From: Caulobacter sp. NIBR1757
Lineage (GTDB): Bacteria > Pseudomonadota > Alphaproteobacteria > Caulobacterales > Caulobacteraceae
Assembly (NCBI RefSeq): GCF_027912495.1
Contig: NZ_CP115463.1
Coordinates: forward strand, 1,077,501 to 1,141,500
Direction of reading: 5' to 3'
DNA length: 64,000 nucleotides
The notes under the pieces were generated by a model. That model saw nothing but the letters and a program-made list of their open reading frames with translations. It was not told where the DNA came from and did not search any database. Of the stretch, positions 47,868 through 55,897 are shown piece by piece. Every line of letters starts with the position of its first letter. Within the stretch, counting starts at the first letter, position 1. Made by a program: the position numbers and the translations under genes.

Positions 47868-48683
47868 TCAGCTCGCCTCCGCCAGCGCCTTGAACCGCTT
47901 GCGGATCATCCCCGGCATGAACCGGAGCATGAAGGCGATGTCCCGGCCGGCCTTGCCGACGATGTAGTTGAGCTTGCCGCCCTTGCCGGCCGCCGCGTCC
48001 CAGATCACCTGGGCCGCTTCCTCGACCGTGTAGACCGGCGAGCCGCCCTCGCGGATGGCGTCGGTGATCTTCATGTTGGTGCCGCTGGCCCCGGCGTTGA
48101 GGATCGGGGTGTCGACGAACCAGGGCATGATGCAGCGCACCGCCACGCCGAAGCGGGCGAATTCGGCCTCCAGCGATTCCGACAGGCCGCGCACCGCGAA
48201 CTTGGTGGCCGAATAGATGGCCATGCGCGGGGCCCCGAACAGGCCGGCGCAGCTGGCCACGTTGATCAGAGTCGAGCCGGGCGTCGCCTTGAGCAGCGCC
48301 AGGCCCGAGCGGGCGCCGTAGATTACGCCCTTCACATTGATGTCGATCTGCAGGTCGCCTTCCTCGACGCTCTGCTCCTCGAGGTAGCCGTAGCGGGCGA
48401 TGCCGGCGTTGTTGAGCAGGACGTCGAGACGTCCGCCGCTGGCCTTGGCGAAGGCGGCGAGGGCCTTGTCCCATTGCTTGAGGTCGCGGACGTCGAGGTC
48501 GAGGGTGACGCCGTTGCCGGGGCCGATCTCGGCCAGGGCGGCCTTCAGGCCGGCCTTGTCGATATCGGCCAGGCCGACGAACCAGCCTTCCCGGGCGAAG
48601 CGTTTGGCGGCGCCCAGGCCGATGCCGCTGGCGCCGCCGGTGATGAAGATGCTCTTGCGCCCGTTGGCGCTGGCCGTGGCCAT
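47868..48683 (-). CDS. SDR family NAD(P)-dependent oxidoreductase
   Basis: A 271-residue short-chain dehydrogenase. The cofactor loop is TGGASGIGLGAAK near residue 15, the structural NNAGIARYGY is present, and the catalytic YSATKFAVRGL supplies Tyr and Lys with Ser upstream in NVASCAGLFG. Aspartate in LADIDKAGL at the end of beta-2 suggests NAD(H) preference. The substrate is unknown; SDRs of this type act on alcohols, steroids or lipids. Confidence 0.92.
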   Translation of the reverse strand: MATASANGRKSIFITGGASGIGLGAAKRFAREGWFVGLADIDKAGLKAALAEIGPGNGVTLDLDVRDLKQWDKALAAFAKASGGRLDVLLNNAGIARYGYLEEQSVEEGDLQIDINVKGVIYGARSGLALLKATPGSTLINVASCAGLFGAPRMAIYSATKFAVRGLSESLEAEFARFGVAVRCIMPWFVDTPILNAGASGTNMKITDAIREGGSPVYTVEEAAQVIWDAAAGKGGKLNYIVGKAGRDIAFMLRFMPGMIRKRFKALAEAS

Positions 48684-48749
48684 GGCCCGCCTCCCGTTCC
48701 GATGATTGGTTATCTTCGATCAGAAGCGGGAGGGGGCGTCAGGTCAAGC

Positions 48750-48926
48750 TCAGCTGTTGTCTTCCGTCGGGGCGTCCGGGCCATTTTTCTTGATGGAGTC
48801 GATGGCGTTCTGGGCCGAGGCCTTCGAGCTGTAGCCTTCGGTCGAGAAGAGGGTCTCGCTGTTGTACTTGAAGCGCACGCGGTACTCGCCGGCCTTGTCC
48901 TTGTAGATTTCGAACTTGTGGGCCAT
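48750..48926 (-). CDS. YegP/DUF1508 family small protein
   Basis: A 58-residue protein, MAHKFEIYKDKAGEYRVRFK at the start, with ETLFSTEGYSSKASAQNAID and IKKNGPDA further on. This is one copy of the DUF1508 (YegP) repeat: three strands with the KxGEYRxRFK core and a helix carrying SKASAxNAIxSIKxN. E. coli YegP carries two such repeats; single-repeat forms are common in alphaproteobacteria. Function unknown. GGAGACGCC lies upstream of the ATG. Confidence 0.88.
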   Translation of the reverse strand: MAHKFEIYKDKAGEYRVRFKYNSETLFSTEGYSSKASAQNAIDSIKKNGPDAPTEDNS

Positions 48927-49026
48927 GGGGCGTCTCCTTCTGTGGGGAGCCCGACATTGACTCCCGCCAAGGGGCCGCGTCCACCCCTTCAGGCCCGTGA
49001 AAACCCCGAATGGGCGCCCTGGTCGC

Positions 49027-50298
49027 CTAGATCAGGAACATGCCGACGCCGGCCGCCAGCATGACCGCCGTCGCGGTCCAGCCGAGGACTTTCAGCGTCC
49101 GACCGATGGTGAAGGGGCCCATCACCGACCGCCGCGAGGCCAGCAGCATGGCGACGATCATGATCGGCACGGCGACGAGGCCGTTGAGCACGGCGCTCCA
49201 GAACAGGGCCTTGATCGGGTCGATGTCGGAGAAGCTGAGGGCGACGCCGCCAAGGGTGGCGGCGGCGATGATGGCGTAGAAGCCCGGCGCCTGGCCCAGC
49301 TTGCGATCCAGCCCCATCGGCCAGCCGAAGGACTCGGCGATGGCGTAGGCGGCCGAACCGGCCAGAACCGGCACCGCCAGCAGGCCCGTGCCGATGATGC
49401 CGAGGCTGAACAGCACGAAGGCCAGGTCGCCGGCGATCGGGCGCAGGGCCTGGGCGGCCTGGGCGGCGTCCTTGATGTCGGTGACGCCGTTCACATGCAG
49501 GGTGACCGAGGTGGTCAGGACAATGAAGAAGGCGATGACGCTGCAGACCGCCATGCCGGTCCAGGTGTCGAGGCGGATGCGGCGCAGTTCGTTGTCGGCC
49601 AGTTCCGGGTGGTGGATCAGCGATCGGGCCTCCGGGTCGGGACCCAGGTCCTCGACCTCCTGCGAACTCTGCCAGAAGAACATGTAGGGGCTGATGGTGG
49701 TGCCGAACACGGCGACGACCATGGTCAGGAAGACCGGCGTCAGCTGCACATCCGGGACGAAGGACTTGAACGCCACCTCGGCCCAGGGGATCTTCACGGT
49801 GAACACCACCCCGACATAGGCCAGCAGCGACAGGGTCAGCCATTTGAGGACCTGGACGTAGCGCTTGTAGCTCATGAAGATCTCGAGCAGCAGGCAGGCA
49901 AGGCCGAAGCCTCCGGCATAGACGAAGGGGTTGACCCCGGGCAGGACCAGGGCGGCCGCCGCCCCCATGGCGGCGACATCGGCGGCGATGTTGATGGTGT
50001 TGGCGACCAGCAGCGACAGCACCAGCACGGCCAGCAGCCAGCGCGGGAAGACCTTCTTGATGTTGGCGGCCAGGCCGTGGCCGGTGACCCGGCCGATGCG
50101 GGCCACCACCTGCTGGATGCCGGCCAGCAACGGATAGGCCAGCACCACGCTCCACAGCATGTTCAGCCCGAAGGCGGCGCCGGCCTGGCTGTGGGTGGCG
50201 ACGCCGCCCGGATCGTCATCGGCCGCCCCGGTGATCAGCCCGGGGCCCAGGCGGCCAAGGAAGCTCGGCCGGCGATCGCGGGGCGGGGAGGTTTTCAT
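49027..50298 (-). CDS. Nramp-related divalent cation transporter with noncanonical motifs
   Basis: A 423-residue membrane protein with about 11 helices of the Nramp/APC fold. In the first helix the canonical DPGN metal-binding motif is DPGG within GAADDDPGGVATHSQAGAAFG. In the sixth helix the usual MPH is absent, replaced by TTISPYMFFWQSSQE. Such changes occur in Nramp-related proteins that carry other ions such as magnesium or aluminium in different lineages, so manganese or iron import should not be assumed. The start overlaps the end of the upstream regulator gene by 4 bases (ATGA), so the two are an operon. Confidence 0.85.
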   Translation of the reverse strand: MKTSPPRDRRPSFLGRLGPGLITGAADDDPGGVATHSQAGAAFGLNMLWSVVLAYPLLAGIQQVVARIGRVTGHGLAANIKKVFPRWLLAVLVLSLLVANTINIAADVAAMGAAAALVLPGVNPFVYAGGFGLACLLLEIFMSYKRYVQVLKWLTLSLLAYVGVVFTVKIPWAEVAFKSFVPDVQLTPVFLTMVVAVFGTTISPYMFFWQSSQEVEDLGPDPEARSLIHHPELADNELRRIRLDTWTGMAVCSVIAFFIVLTTSVTLHVNGVTDIKDAAQAAQALRPIAGDLAFVLFSLGIIGTGLLAVPVLAGSAAYAIAESFGWPMGLDRKLGQAPGFYAIIAAATLGGVALSFSDIDPIKALFWSAVLNGLVAVPIMIVAMLLASRRSVMGPFTIGRTLKVLGWTATAVMLAAGVGMFLI

Positions 50299-51281
50299 GT
50301 CGGCGCGGGTCCGGCGGAGGGGGCTTGTGCGGTATGGCCGCTCTCAGGGCGGCGGCGGCGCAACGCCTGAGGCGGTTGCCCGAACGCCCGCAGGAAGGCG
50401 CGCCGCATGCGCTCGCTGTCGCCGAAGCCGGTTTCGAGGGCGACGTCCTCGACCTGCAGGGGCTGGCTTTCGAGCAGGGTGCGGGCCGCCTCGAGGCGCA
50501 GGCGTTCGACGGCCTTGGCCGGGGTGACGCCCATCTCGGCGGTGAAGGCGCGCAGGAAGGTGCGTTCGCTCATCATCGCCTGTTCGGCCAGGTCGGGCAC
50601 GGTCAGCGGCCGGCGCAGGTTCTCGCGCATCCAGGCCAGCAAGGGATCGAACCGGCCGCCGGCCTCCAGCTCCAGCAGGGCCGAGAACTGTGACTGGCCG
50701 CCAGGCCGGCGGTGATAGACCACCAGCTGCTGGGCGGTCTTGCGGGCGACGTCCTCGCCCAGGTCCTCGCCGATCAGGGCCAGGGCCAGGTCGATGCCGG
50801 CGGTGATCCCGGCGCTGGTCCACACCGGGCCGTCCCGCACGAAGATGCGGTCGGCCTCCAGCTTCACGTTCGGATAGGCGCGGCGGAAATGGTCAGTGCG
50901 ATTCCAGTGGGTCGTCGCCCGGCGGCCCTCCAGCAGGCCGGCCTCGGCCAGGATGTAGGCCCCTGAACAGACCGAGGCGATGCGGCGGGCGTTGGCGCCG
51001 GCGGTGCGCACGAAGTCGAGGGTGGTCTCGCAGATGGCCGGGCCGCGCGTTCCCTCGCCGCCGCTGAGCAGTAGGGTGTCGAAGCGGTCGTCCATGCCGA
51101 ACGGCCGGCTGTCGATGGCCACCCCGCCGCTGGCGCGCACCAGGCCGCCGTCGCGGCTGATCGGCTCGACCGCGTAGGCGCCGGGCCGGAAGCGGTCAGC
51201 AATCTCGAAGGCCGACATCGGTCCGGCCGCGTCGAGTAGCTGGAAGTCGGGAAAGACGAGAACGCCGATGCGCTTGGTCAT
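50295..51281 (-). CDS. GlxA family regulator (DJ-1/PfpI-like domain + AraC HTH)
   Basis: A 328-residue regulator. The first 180 residues form a DJ-1/PfpI-like fold (IGVLVFPDFQLLDAAGPMSAFEI in outline) with SVCSGAYILAEAGLLEGRRATTHW around the nucleophile elbow. The C-terminal AraC module has two helix-turn-helix units: LTVPDLAEQAMMSERTFLRAF and VEDVALETGFGDSERMRRAF. This is the GlxA/FtrA architecture, activators that sense small metabolites. It is cotranscribed with the Nramp-like transporter and divergent from a DJ-1 family protein. The start at 51281 is fixed by MTKRIGVLVFPDF. Confidence 0.92.
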   Translation of the reverse strand: MTKRIGVLVFPDFQLLDAAGPMSAFEIADRFRPGAYAVEPISRDGGLVRASGGVAIDSRPFGMDDRFDTLLLSGGEGTRGPAICETTLDFVRTAGANARRIASVCSGAYILAEAGLLEGRRATTHWNRTDHFRRAYPNVKLEADRIFVRDGPVWTSAGITAGIDLALALIGEDLGEDVARKTAQQLVVYHRRPGGQSQFSALLELEAGGRFDPLLAWMRENLRRPLTVPDLAEQAMMSERTFLRAFTAEMGVTPAKAVERLRLEAARTLLESQPLQVEDVALETGFGDSERMRRAFLRAFGQPPQALRRRRPESGHTAQAPSAGPAPT

Positions 51282-51286
51282 GAGCC

Positions 51287-51321
51287 TGGCGGAAATTGAG
51301 GGATCAATGTCATTTCGGCCA
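51287..51321. promoter_or_regulatory. Dyad in the GlxA-DJ-1 divergent promoter
   Basis: TGGCGGAAAT (51287-51296) and ATTTCGGCCA (51312-51321) are inverted repeats with one mismatch, 15 bases apart, in the only spacer between the divergent genes. Candidate operator. Confidence 0.45.
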
Positions 51322-51372
51322 GACGCTAGGTCGTCCATGATGCCCTGGTCAAGCCCACAAGGAGACGCCGCC

Positions 51373-52056
51373 ATGGCCGCCGCCCCGCTGCACATCATCT
51401 TCGCCCTTTACCCCGGAGTCACGCATCTCGACTTTACCGGGCCGCATCAGTTCCTCAGCCGCCTGCCGGGCGCGCGGGTGACGGTGGCCTGGAAGGACGG
51501 CGGCGAGCTGGAGGCCGATGGCCTGACCTTCGCGGGCTTGGCGCGGCTCGATGCGATCGAGCACTGCGACATCCTCTGCATCCCGGGCGGCTTCGGGACC
51601 AGCGCGGCCATGCTGGACGCGGACTTTCTGGATGAGATCCGCCGCCTGGCCGGACTGTCGCGCTATGTCACCAGCGTCTGCACCGGCTCGCTGATCCTGG
51701 CGGCGGCCGGACTGCTGGCCGGCAAGCGGGCGGCCTGCCACTGGGCCTGGCGGGACCAGCTGGCCCTGTTCGGGGCTATTCCGGACCCGGCCCGGGTGGT
51801 GCGGGACGGCAATGTCTTCACCGGCGGCGGGGTGACGGCGGGTATCGATTTCGCCCTGACCCTGGCGGCGGAGGTGGCCGGCGACGACTTCGCTCAGGCC
51901 CTGCAGCTGGGCCTGGAATACGCCCCGGCCCCGCCGTTCAACGCCGGCCGGCCGGAGACCGCCCCGCCGGACATCCTCGCCCGGGTGCAGGCGATGTACG
52001 GCGCGGCCATGCCTGAACGGCTGGCGGCCGCCGAGCAGGCCGCCGCCGCCGTCTGA
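51373..52056 (+). CDS. DJ-1/PfpI family protein, isonitrile hydratase-like
   Basis: A 227-residue DJ-1 fold enzyme. FALYPGVTHLDFTGPHQFLSRLPGA, DILCIPGGFGTSAAML, VTSVCTGSLILAAAGLLAGKRAACHW and FTGGGVTAGIDFALTLAAEVAG follow the pattern of Pseudomonas isonitrile hydratase InhA, with the nucleophilic Cys in SVCTGS. True substrate unknown. AAGGAG ribosome-binding site. Transcribed divergently from the GlxA-type regulator, which is probably its activator. Confidence 0.9.
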   Translation: MAAAPLHIIFALYPGVTHLDFTGPHQFLSRLPGARVTVAWKDGGELEADGLTFAGLARLDAIEHCDILCIPGGFGTSAAMLDADFLDEIRRLAGLSRYVTSVCTGSLILAAAGLLAGKRAACHWAWRDQLALFGAIPDPARVVRDGNVFTGGGVTAGIDFALTLAAEVAGDDFAQALQLGLEYAPAPPFNAGRPETAPPDILARVQAMYGAAMPERLAAAEQAAAAV

Positions 52057-52550
52057 TCAGCGAAGCCAGCGCAGCATGTGGGGATAGGGCGGCGGCGGGG
52101 CTCGATGGTCATGCCGAAGCGGTGCAGCCCGGGCGTGCCGACATAGCGTCCGTCGTCGAAGCTCTCGCGCAGGGTGTCGCCGCTGTTCTGGAAGGACGGC
52201 GGATGGAAGACCACGTCGCTCGGCAGGCCCAGGTGGACTCCGGCGGCCCAGGACCAGGCCGTGCCCATCAGCTCCTCGCCGCCGGTGGCGTCGAACGGAT
52301 CGCGCTCGCGATCCTCGGCGGCGATGACGGCCAGGTGTCCCGCCTCGTGCAGCAGGTCGGCCGGCGCGTAAGGCAGGGCCGGGTCATAGAGGATGACGCC
52401 GCGGCGGATGGTCATGCCGGGCAGAACGGTGGGCTCGGTCAGGGGGGCGGTCTCGATCCTCAGGCCGATCGAGCGGATGAAGGCGACGATGACGGTGGTC
52501 GGATCCTCGCCCGCCGCCACCGGTCCGTCGTTGCTCGTTCCCGTCCCCAT
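52057..52550 (-). CDS. HExxH protein, hypothetical, with probable frameshift near its 3' end
   Basis: About 164 residues as inferred. LLHEAGHLAVIAAED holds an HExxH zinc motif near residue 70. GGEELMGTAWSWAAGVHLGL follows, typical of small predicted metalloproteases or toxin-immunity zincins. The uninterrupted frame passes the expected end and runs to 51894, antisense to the DJ-1 gene. Adding one base in the C-rich run near 52090-52100 instead gives a natural ending, RPYPHMLRWLR, with a TGA at 52057-52059 exactly abutting the DJ-1 stop. I therefore infer a one-base deletion, either real or a sequencing error. It lies 9 bases after the dioxygenase gene, in one operon. Confidence 0.65.
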
Positions 52551-52559
52551 GGCGGCAGG

Positions 52560-53339
52560 CTAAAGGCCCGGCGCGCCGAAGGCCACCGAGGTCATCGAGA
52601 TGCCGGCGAAGACCTCGTCGTTGAAGAAGCCGACCGGCTCGTCGGCGTGGCTGGCGCCCAGGATGTAGAGCAGTGGCAGGTAGTGCTCGGCGCTGTTGAT
52701 GGCCAGTTCGGCGTCGGCGCCGAGGCCGCGCCAGTCGATCAGGGAATCGTGGTCGCGCGCCGTGATCAGGGCCTTGGCCGTCTCGTTGAAGCGGGGCGAC
52801 CAGTCGGGCGTGGTCCCGCTGCGAAAATTGACGGCCCGCAGGTTGTGGACGATGTCGCCGCTGCCGACGATCATCACGCCCTCGTCGCGCAGGGACGCCA
52901 GCCGGCGACCGGCCTCGTAGTGCCAGCGGTCGGGGCGGCTGCGATCGATGGACAGCGCCACGATCGGAATGTCGGCCTGCGGATACATCGGGGCCAGCAC
53001 GCTCCAGACGCCATGGTCGAAGCCGCGTTCGGGGTCGAGGGCGACCGGGTCGGGGCCGAGCAGCTCGGCGACCCGCCTGGCCAGGGCGAGGTCGCCCGGC
53101 GCGTTGTAGCGGACGTCAAACAGGGCCTGCGGGAAGCCGAAGAAGTCGTGGATGGTCTGCGGCGCGGCGCCGGCCGTGACGGCCACGCCATGGGTTTCCC
53201 AGTGGGCGGAGATGATGAGGATCGCCTTCGGCCTGGGCAGGCTCTGACCGGCCCGGGCCCAGCCTTGGGTCCAGGCATTGTTCTCGATGGCGTTCATCGG
53301 CGAGCCGTGGCCGAGGAACAGGGCGGGCATACGGGTCAT
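52560..53339 (-). CDS. LigB-type extradiol dioxygenase (4,5-DOPA dioxygenase/YgiD family)
   Basis: A 259-residue enzyme. MTRMPALFLGHGSPMNAI with the first zinc/iron His, AHWETHGVAV with the second, GFDHGVWSVLAPMYP and the C-terminal EHYLPLLYILG are signatures of the DODA/YgiD group, which opens catechol rings such as DOPA next to the hydroxyls. Physiological substrate uncertain. Start could also be 53348. Followed by the HExxH gene in the same operon. Confidence 0.92.
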   Translation of the reverse strand: MTRMPALFLGHGSPMNAIENNAWTQGWARAGQSLPRPKAILIISAHWETHGVAVTAGAAPQTIHDFFGFPQALFDVRYNAPGDLALARRVAELLGPDPVALDPERGFDHGVWSVLAPMYPQADIPIVALSIDRSRPDRWHYEAGRRLASLRDEGVMIVGSGDIVHNLRAVNFRSGTTPDWSPRFNETAKALITARDHDSLIDWRGLGADAELAINSAEHYLPLLYILGASHADEPVGFFNDEVFAGISMTSVAFGAPGL

Positions 53340-53440
53340 GGGTCTCATCCGTAACAGATGGAGATGCAGATGGGGAGCGGCCCGGCAGTTGCAAGTCCGG
53401 CCCCGAAGGGCCCGCCTCGGGTCCCCGGCAGACCCGAACC

Positions 53441-54568
53441 ATGACCACCTTGCGCCAGAATGATACGAACTCCCCGCCGACCGGAAACGGCATTGTCCCG
53501 GGACGGGGCGGCGCGCTCGATCTGCTGCGGTTCCTGGCGGCCATGCTGATCGTGCTCTATCACTTCGGGCAGGACGCGCCGGTGTCGCTGGAGGCGCTGC
53601 ATCCGGTGTTCGGGCGGGGCTACCTGGCCACCGATTTCTTCCTGATCCTGTCGGGCTATGTGCTGGGGCGGGCCTATGGCGGCCAGGTGCTGTCGGGCCG
53701 CATCGGGCCGGCGCGGTTCCTCGGCAAACGGATCCAGCGGCTGTGGCCGGCGCAGCTCATCGTGCTGGCCTGTCTGGCCCTGATCGTCATGGCCTCCGGC
53801 CTGGTCGGCATCAGCCCGCAACATCCGGAGAATTACACGCCGCAGGCCTTCGCCATGCAGCTGGTCTTCGCCCAGGCCTGGGGCCTGCCGGGCGGCGGCG
53901 GCTGGAACCACCAGAGCTGGTCGCTGTCGGCCCTGATCGTCTGTTACGGCGCCTTCCCGCTGTTGTGGAGCTGGATCAGCCGCATGAAGAGTTCGGTCGC
54001 CATGCTGTCGCTGGGCATGCTGGCGGTGGTCGGCGGTGATCTCCTTTGCGTCGCCCTGCTGGGGCGGCCGATCTATGACCTTCCCTTCCAGCTGGGCCTG
54101 TTGCGGGCCATGCCGCTGTTCCTGCTGGGCCTGTGCATCGCCCGGGTAGTCGAGCAGAACAAGCCCAGCCTGATCGTCGCGCCACTGCTGGGTTGGCTGG
54201 CGGCGGCGACCCTGGTGCTGCTGCAGGTGGCCGGGCGCTTCGACCTGGCCAGCATCGTCGCCATCGCCGCGGTGGTGCTGTCCTGCGGCCGCACGCCCGT
54301 GGCCAAACCCTCCAGGCTGATCGAGGAGGGGGCCAAGCTGTCCTTCGCCCTGTTCATCACCCATGCCGTGACCGGCATGCTGTGGTTCGGCGCCCTGCAG
54401 GCGCTGAACGCCCGGGTCGATGTGCCGGTCGGCCTGCAGTGGGCCCTGTGGGCCGGCTCGCTGCCGGCCGCCCTGGTCATGGCCATCGCCTTCCACCATT
54501 GGGTCGATACGCCCGTCCAGGCCTGGCTGGCCCGGCGGTTGAATCCGCGGCAGGCCGCTGTCGCCTAG
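53441..54568 (+). CDS. Acyltransferase 3 family membrane protein
   Basis: A 375-residue integral membrane protein with about ten helices. GGALDLLRFLAAMLIVLYHFGQD and YLATDFFLILSGYVLGRAY are the diagnostic motifs, including the catalytic-type His in YHF and RxxxR-like Arg. OafA-like enzymes move acyl groups from cytoplasmic donors to sugars of surface glycans. No glycan gene cluster is adjacent. It ends in a 4-base overlap with the convergent gene. Confidence 0.9.
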   Translation: MTTLRQNDTNSPPTGNGIVPGRGGALDLLRFLAAMLIVLYHFGQDAPVSLEALHPVFGRGYLATDFFLILSGYVLGRAYGGQVLSGRIGPARFLGKRIQRLWPAQLIVLACLALIVMASGLVGISPQHPENYTPQAFAMQLVFAQAWGLPGGGGWNHQSWSLSALIVCYGAFPLLWSWISRMKSSVAMLSLGMLAVVGGDLLCVALLGRPIYDLPFQLGLLRAMPLFLLGLCIARVVEQNKPSLIVAPLLGWLAAATLVLLQVAGRFDLASIVAIAAVVLSCGRTPVAKPSRLIEEGAKLSFALFITHAVTGMLWFGALQALNARVDVPVGLQWALWAGSLPAALVMAIAFHHWVDTPVQAWLARRLNPRQAAVA

Positions 54569-55821
54569 AGGTTCTTTGAGGCCACGGAATCCCGGACCAG
54601 CAGGATGGCGTCATAGCCGTGGACCACCCGCGCCAGCCGGGCGTCGGCCTTTGCGGTGACCGAGGCCGACATGAAGCGGCGCAGGGGGCGCAGGTCGACC
54701 AGGGTCGAACCCTGCGGCAGGGCCAGCTCGGCCAGCGGCTCCAGCGCCATCTCCTCGATGGTCGAGACCGCGACGTCCTCGTAGGCGAAGTTGGCGGTGG
54801 GGTTCATGGCCGCCTGCCGGCCGCCGTTCAGCGGTATGACCAGCAGGTGGAAGCTCGAACCGCCCTCCAGGGTCGCCGTCTCGGCCAGCAGGTTTCCGAT
54901 GTCGTAGACCTCGGTCATGCTGCGGCCGCGGACCATGTGGCCGCCGCCGAACTTGAACAGGATGCGGGGCTTGGGGCTGGCGGCGCGCCACTGGCGCACG
55001 AAGCTGGCCTTCATGAAGTCGGCGCGGATGGCGTTGGACTGGAAATAGCGCTCCTCGGTGTAGGCGCGGTTGGTGCGCAGGGTCTGGAGCAGGGTCTCCA
55101 GGATGTCGGCGCTGTCGCGGTCGGGGCTTGGCCAGGCGGCGATCAGCGCCTCGATCAAGGCCGGGTCGCCGGCGAAGGTGAAGACCTTGCTGAGGTTTTT
55201 GGTGGTCGCAAAGGTCGCCCAGCCGGCTTGCGAGGCGGCTTCGACGGCCGCCAGCGCGGCCTTGGCCGAGGCCGGGGCCTTGGCCTTGAGGCGGGCGATC
55301 AGCCGGCGGTCCATGATCACCTCGTAGTCGAGGCCCCAGATCAACTGTTTCTTGCCGGGCAGGGCTGAGCGGACGGCGGCCAGCATGCGGGTCTCGTCGG
55401 CCATGGTGTAGAAGGCCGGGCCGGGGGGATTGGCCCGGTAGTAGGCCTTGAGCCCCTCCACGCCGCCTCGGGCGGCCTGGTCGATGTCCTGGGCGATGGG
55501 CGGGGAGATTTCCAGAACCAGGCGGTCGGGCTTCAGGGCGATGGCCAGCTCGCGGACCAGCACCGGGACCTGGGCCATGCCGTGCTCCTCCCCGAAGGCG
55601 AAGAAGCTGGCCTTGGCCCCTTCGGCCAGCAGCCAGTCCCAGCCGGCGCCGCTGACGCCGCCGTTGAGGTCGATGGCGACCGGCAGACGGCCGTCCTTGA
55701 AGCCGGTCTTGAGCCGGTCGAGCCAGGTCGTCTTGGGCGGCTCCTGGGCCATGGCCGGCGTGGCGGCGGCAAGGCCGGCCCCGGCCAGGGTGGCGAACAG
55801 GCTGCGGCGGTCGAGTTTCAT
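54565..55821 (-). CDS. Tat-exported EreA/ChaN-like protein
   Basis: A 418-residue protein. [26 protein letters not shown] is a twin-arginine type signal (in outline), so it is probably exported folded. The mature domain starts with SFFAFGEEHGMAQVPVLVRELA and RLVLEISPP, with the GEEHG motif shared by the erythromycin-esterase/ChaN/Tiki-like superfamily, whose members hydrolyse macrolide lactones, bind haem or cut peptides. No subfamily assignment is safe. FGGGHMVRGRSM and a second histidine near the C-terminal half may complete the site. Start at 55821 fixed by the Tat signal. Confidence 0.7.
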   Translation of the reverse strand: MKLDRRSLFATLAGAGLAAATPAMAQEPPKTTWLDRLKTGFKDGRLPVAIDLNGGVSGAGWDWLLAEGAKASFFAFGEEHGMAQVPVLVRELAIALKPDRLVLEISPPIAQDIDQAARGGVEGLKAYYRANPPGPAFYTMADETRMLAAVRSALPGKKQLIWGLDYEVIMDRRLIARLKAKAPASAKAALAAVEAASQAGWATFATTKNLSKVFTFAGDPALIEALIAAWPSPDRDSADILETLLQTLRTNRAYTEERYFQSNAIRADFMKASFVRQWRAASPKPRILFKFGGGHMVRGRSMTEVYDIGNLLAETATLEGGSSFHLLVIPLNGGRQAAMNPTANFAYEDVAVSTIEEMALEPLAELALPQGSTLVDLRPLRRFMSASVTAKADARLARVVHGYDAILLVRDSVASKNL

Positions 55822-55897
55822 GAGTGGCCCCTCTTTGATCAAACAGAGGCCGTCAGGCCGGCCTCTGGATGCGGATGATGCAAACTTAATGAGGGGG

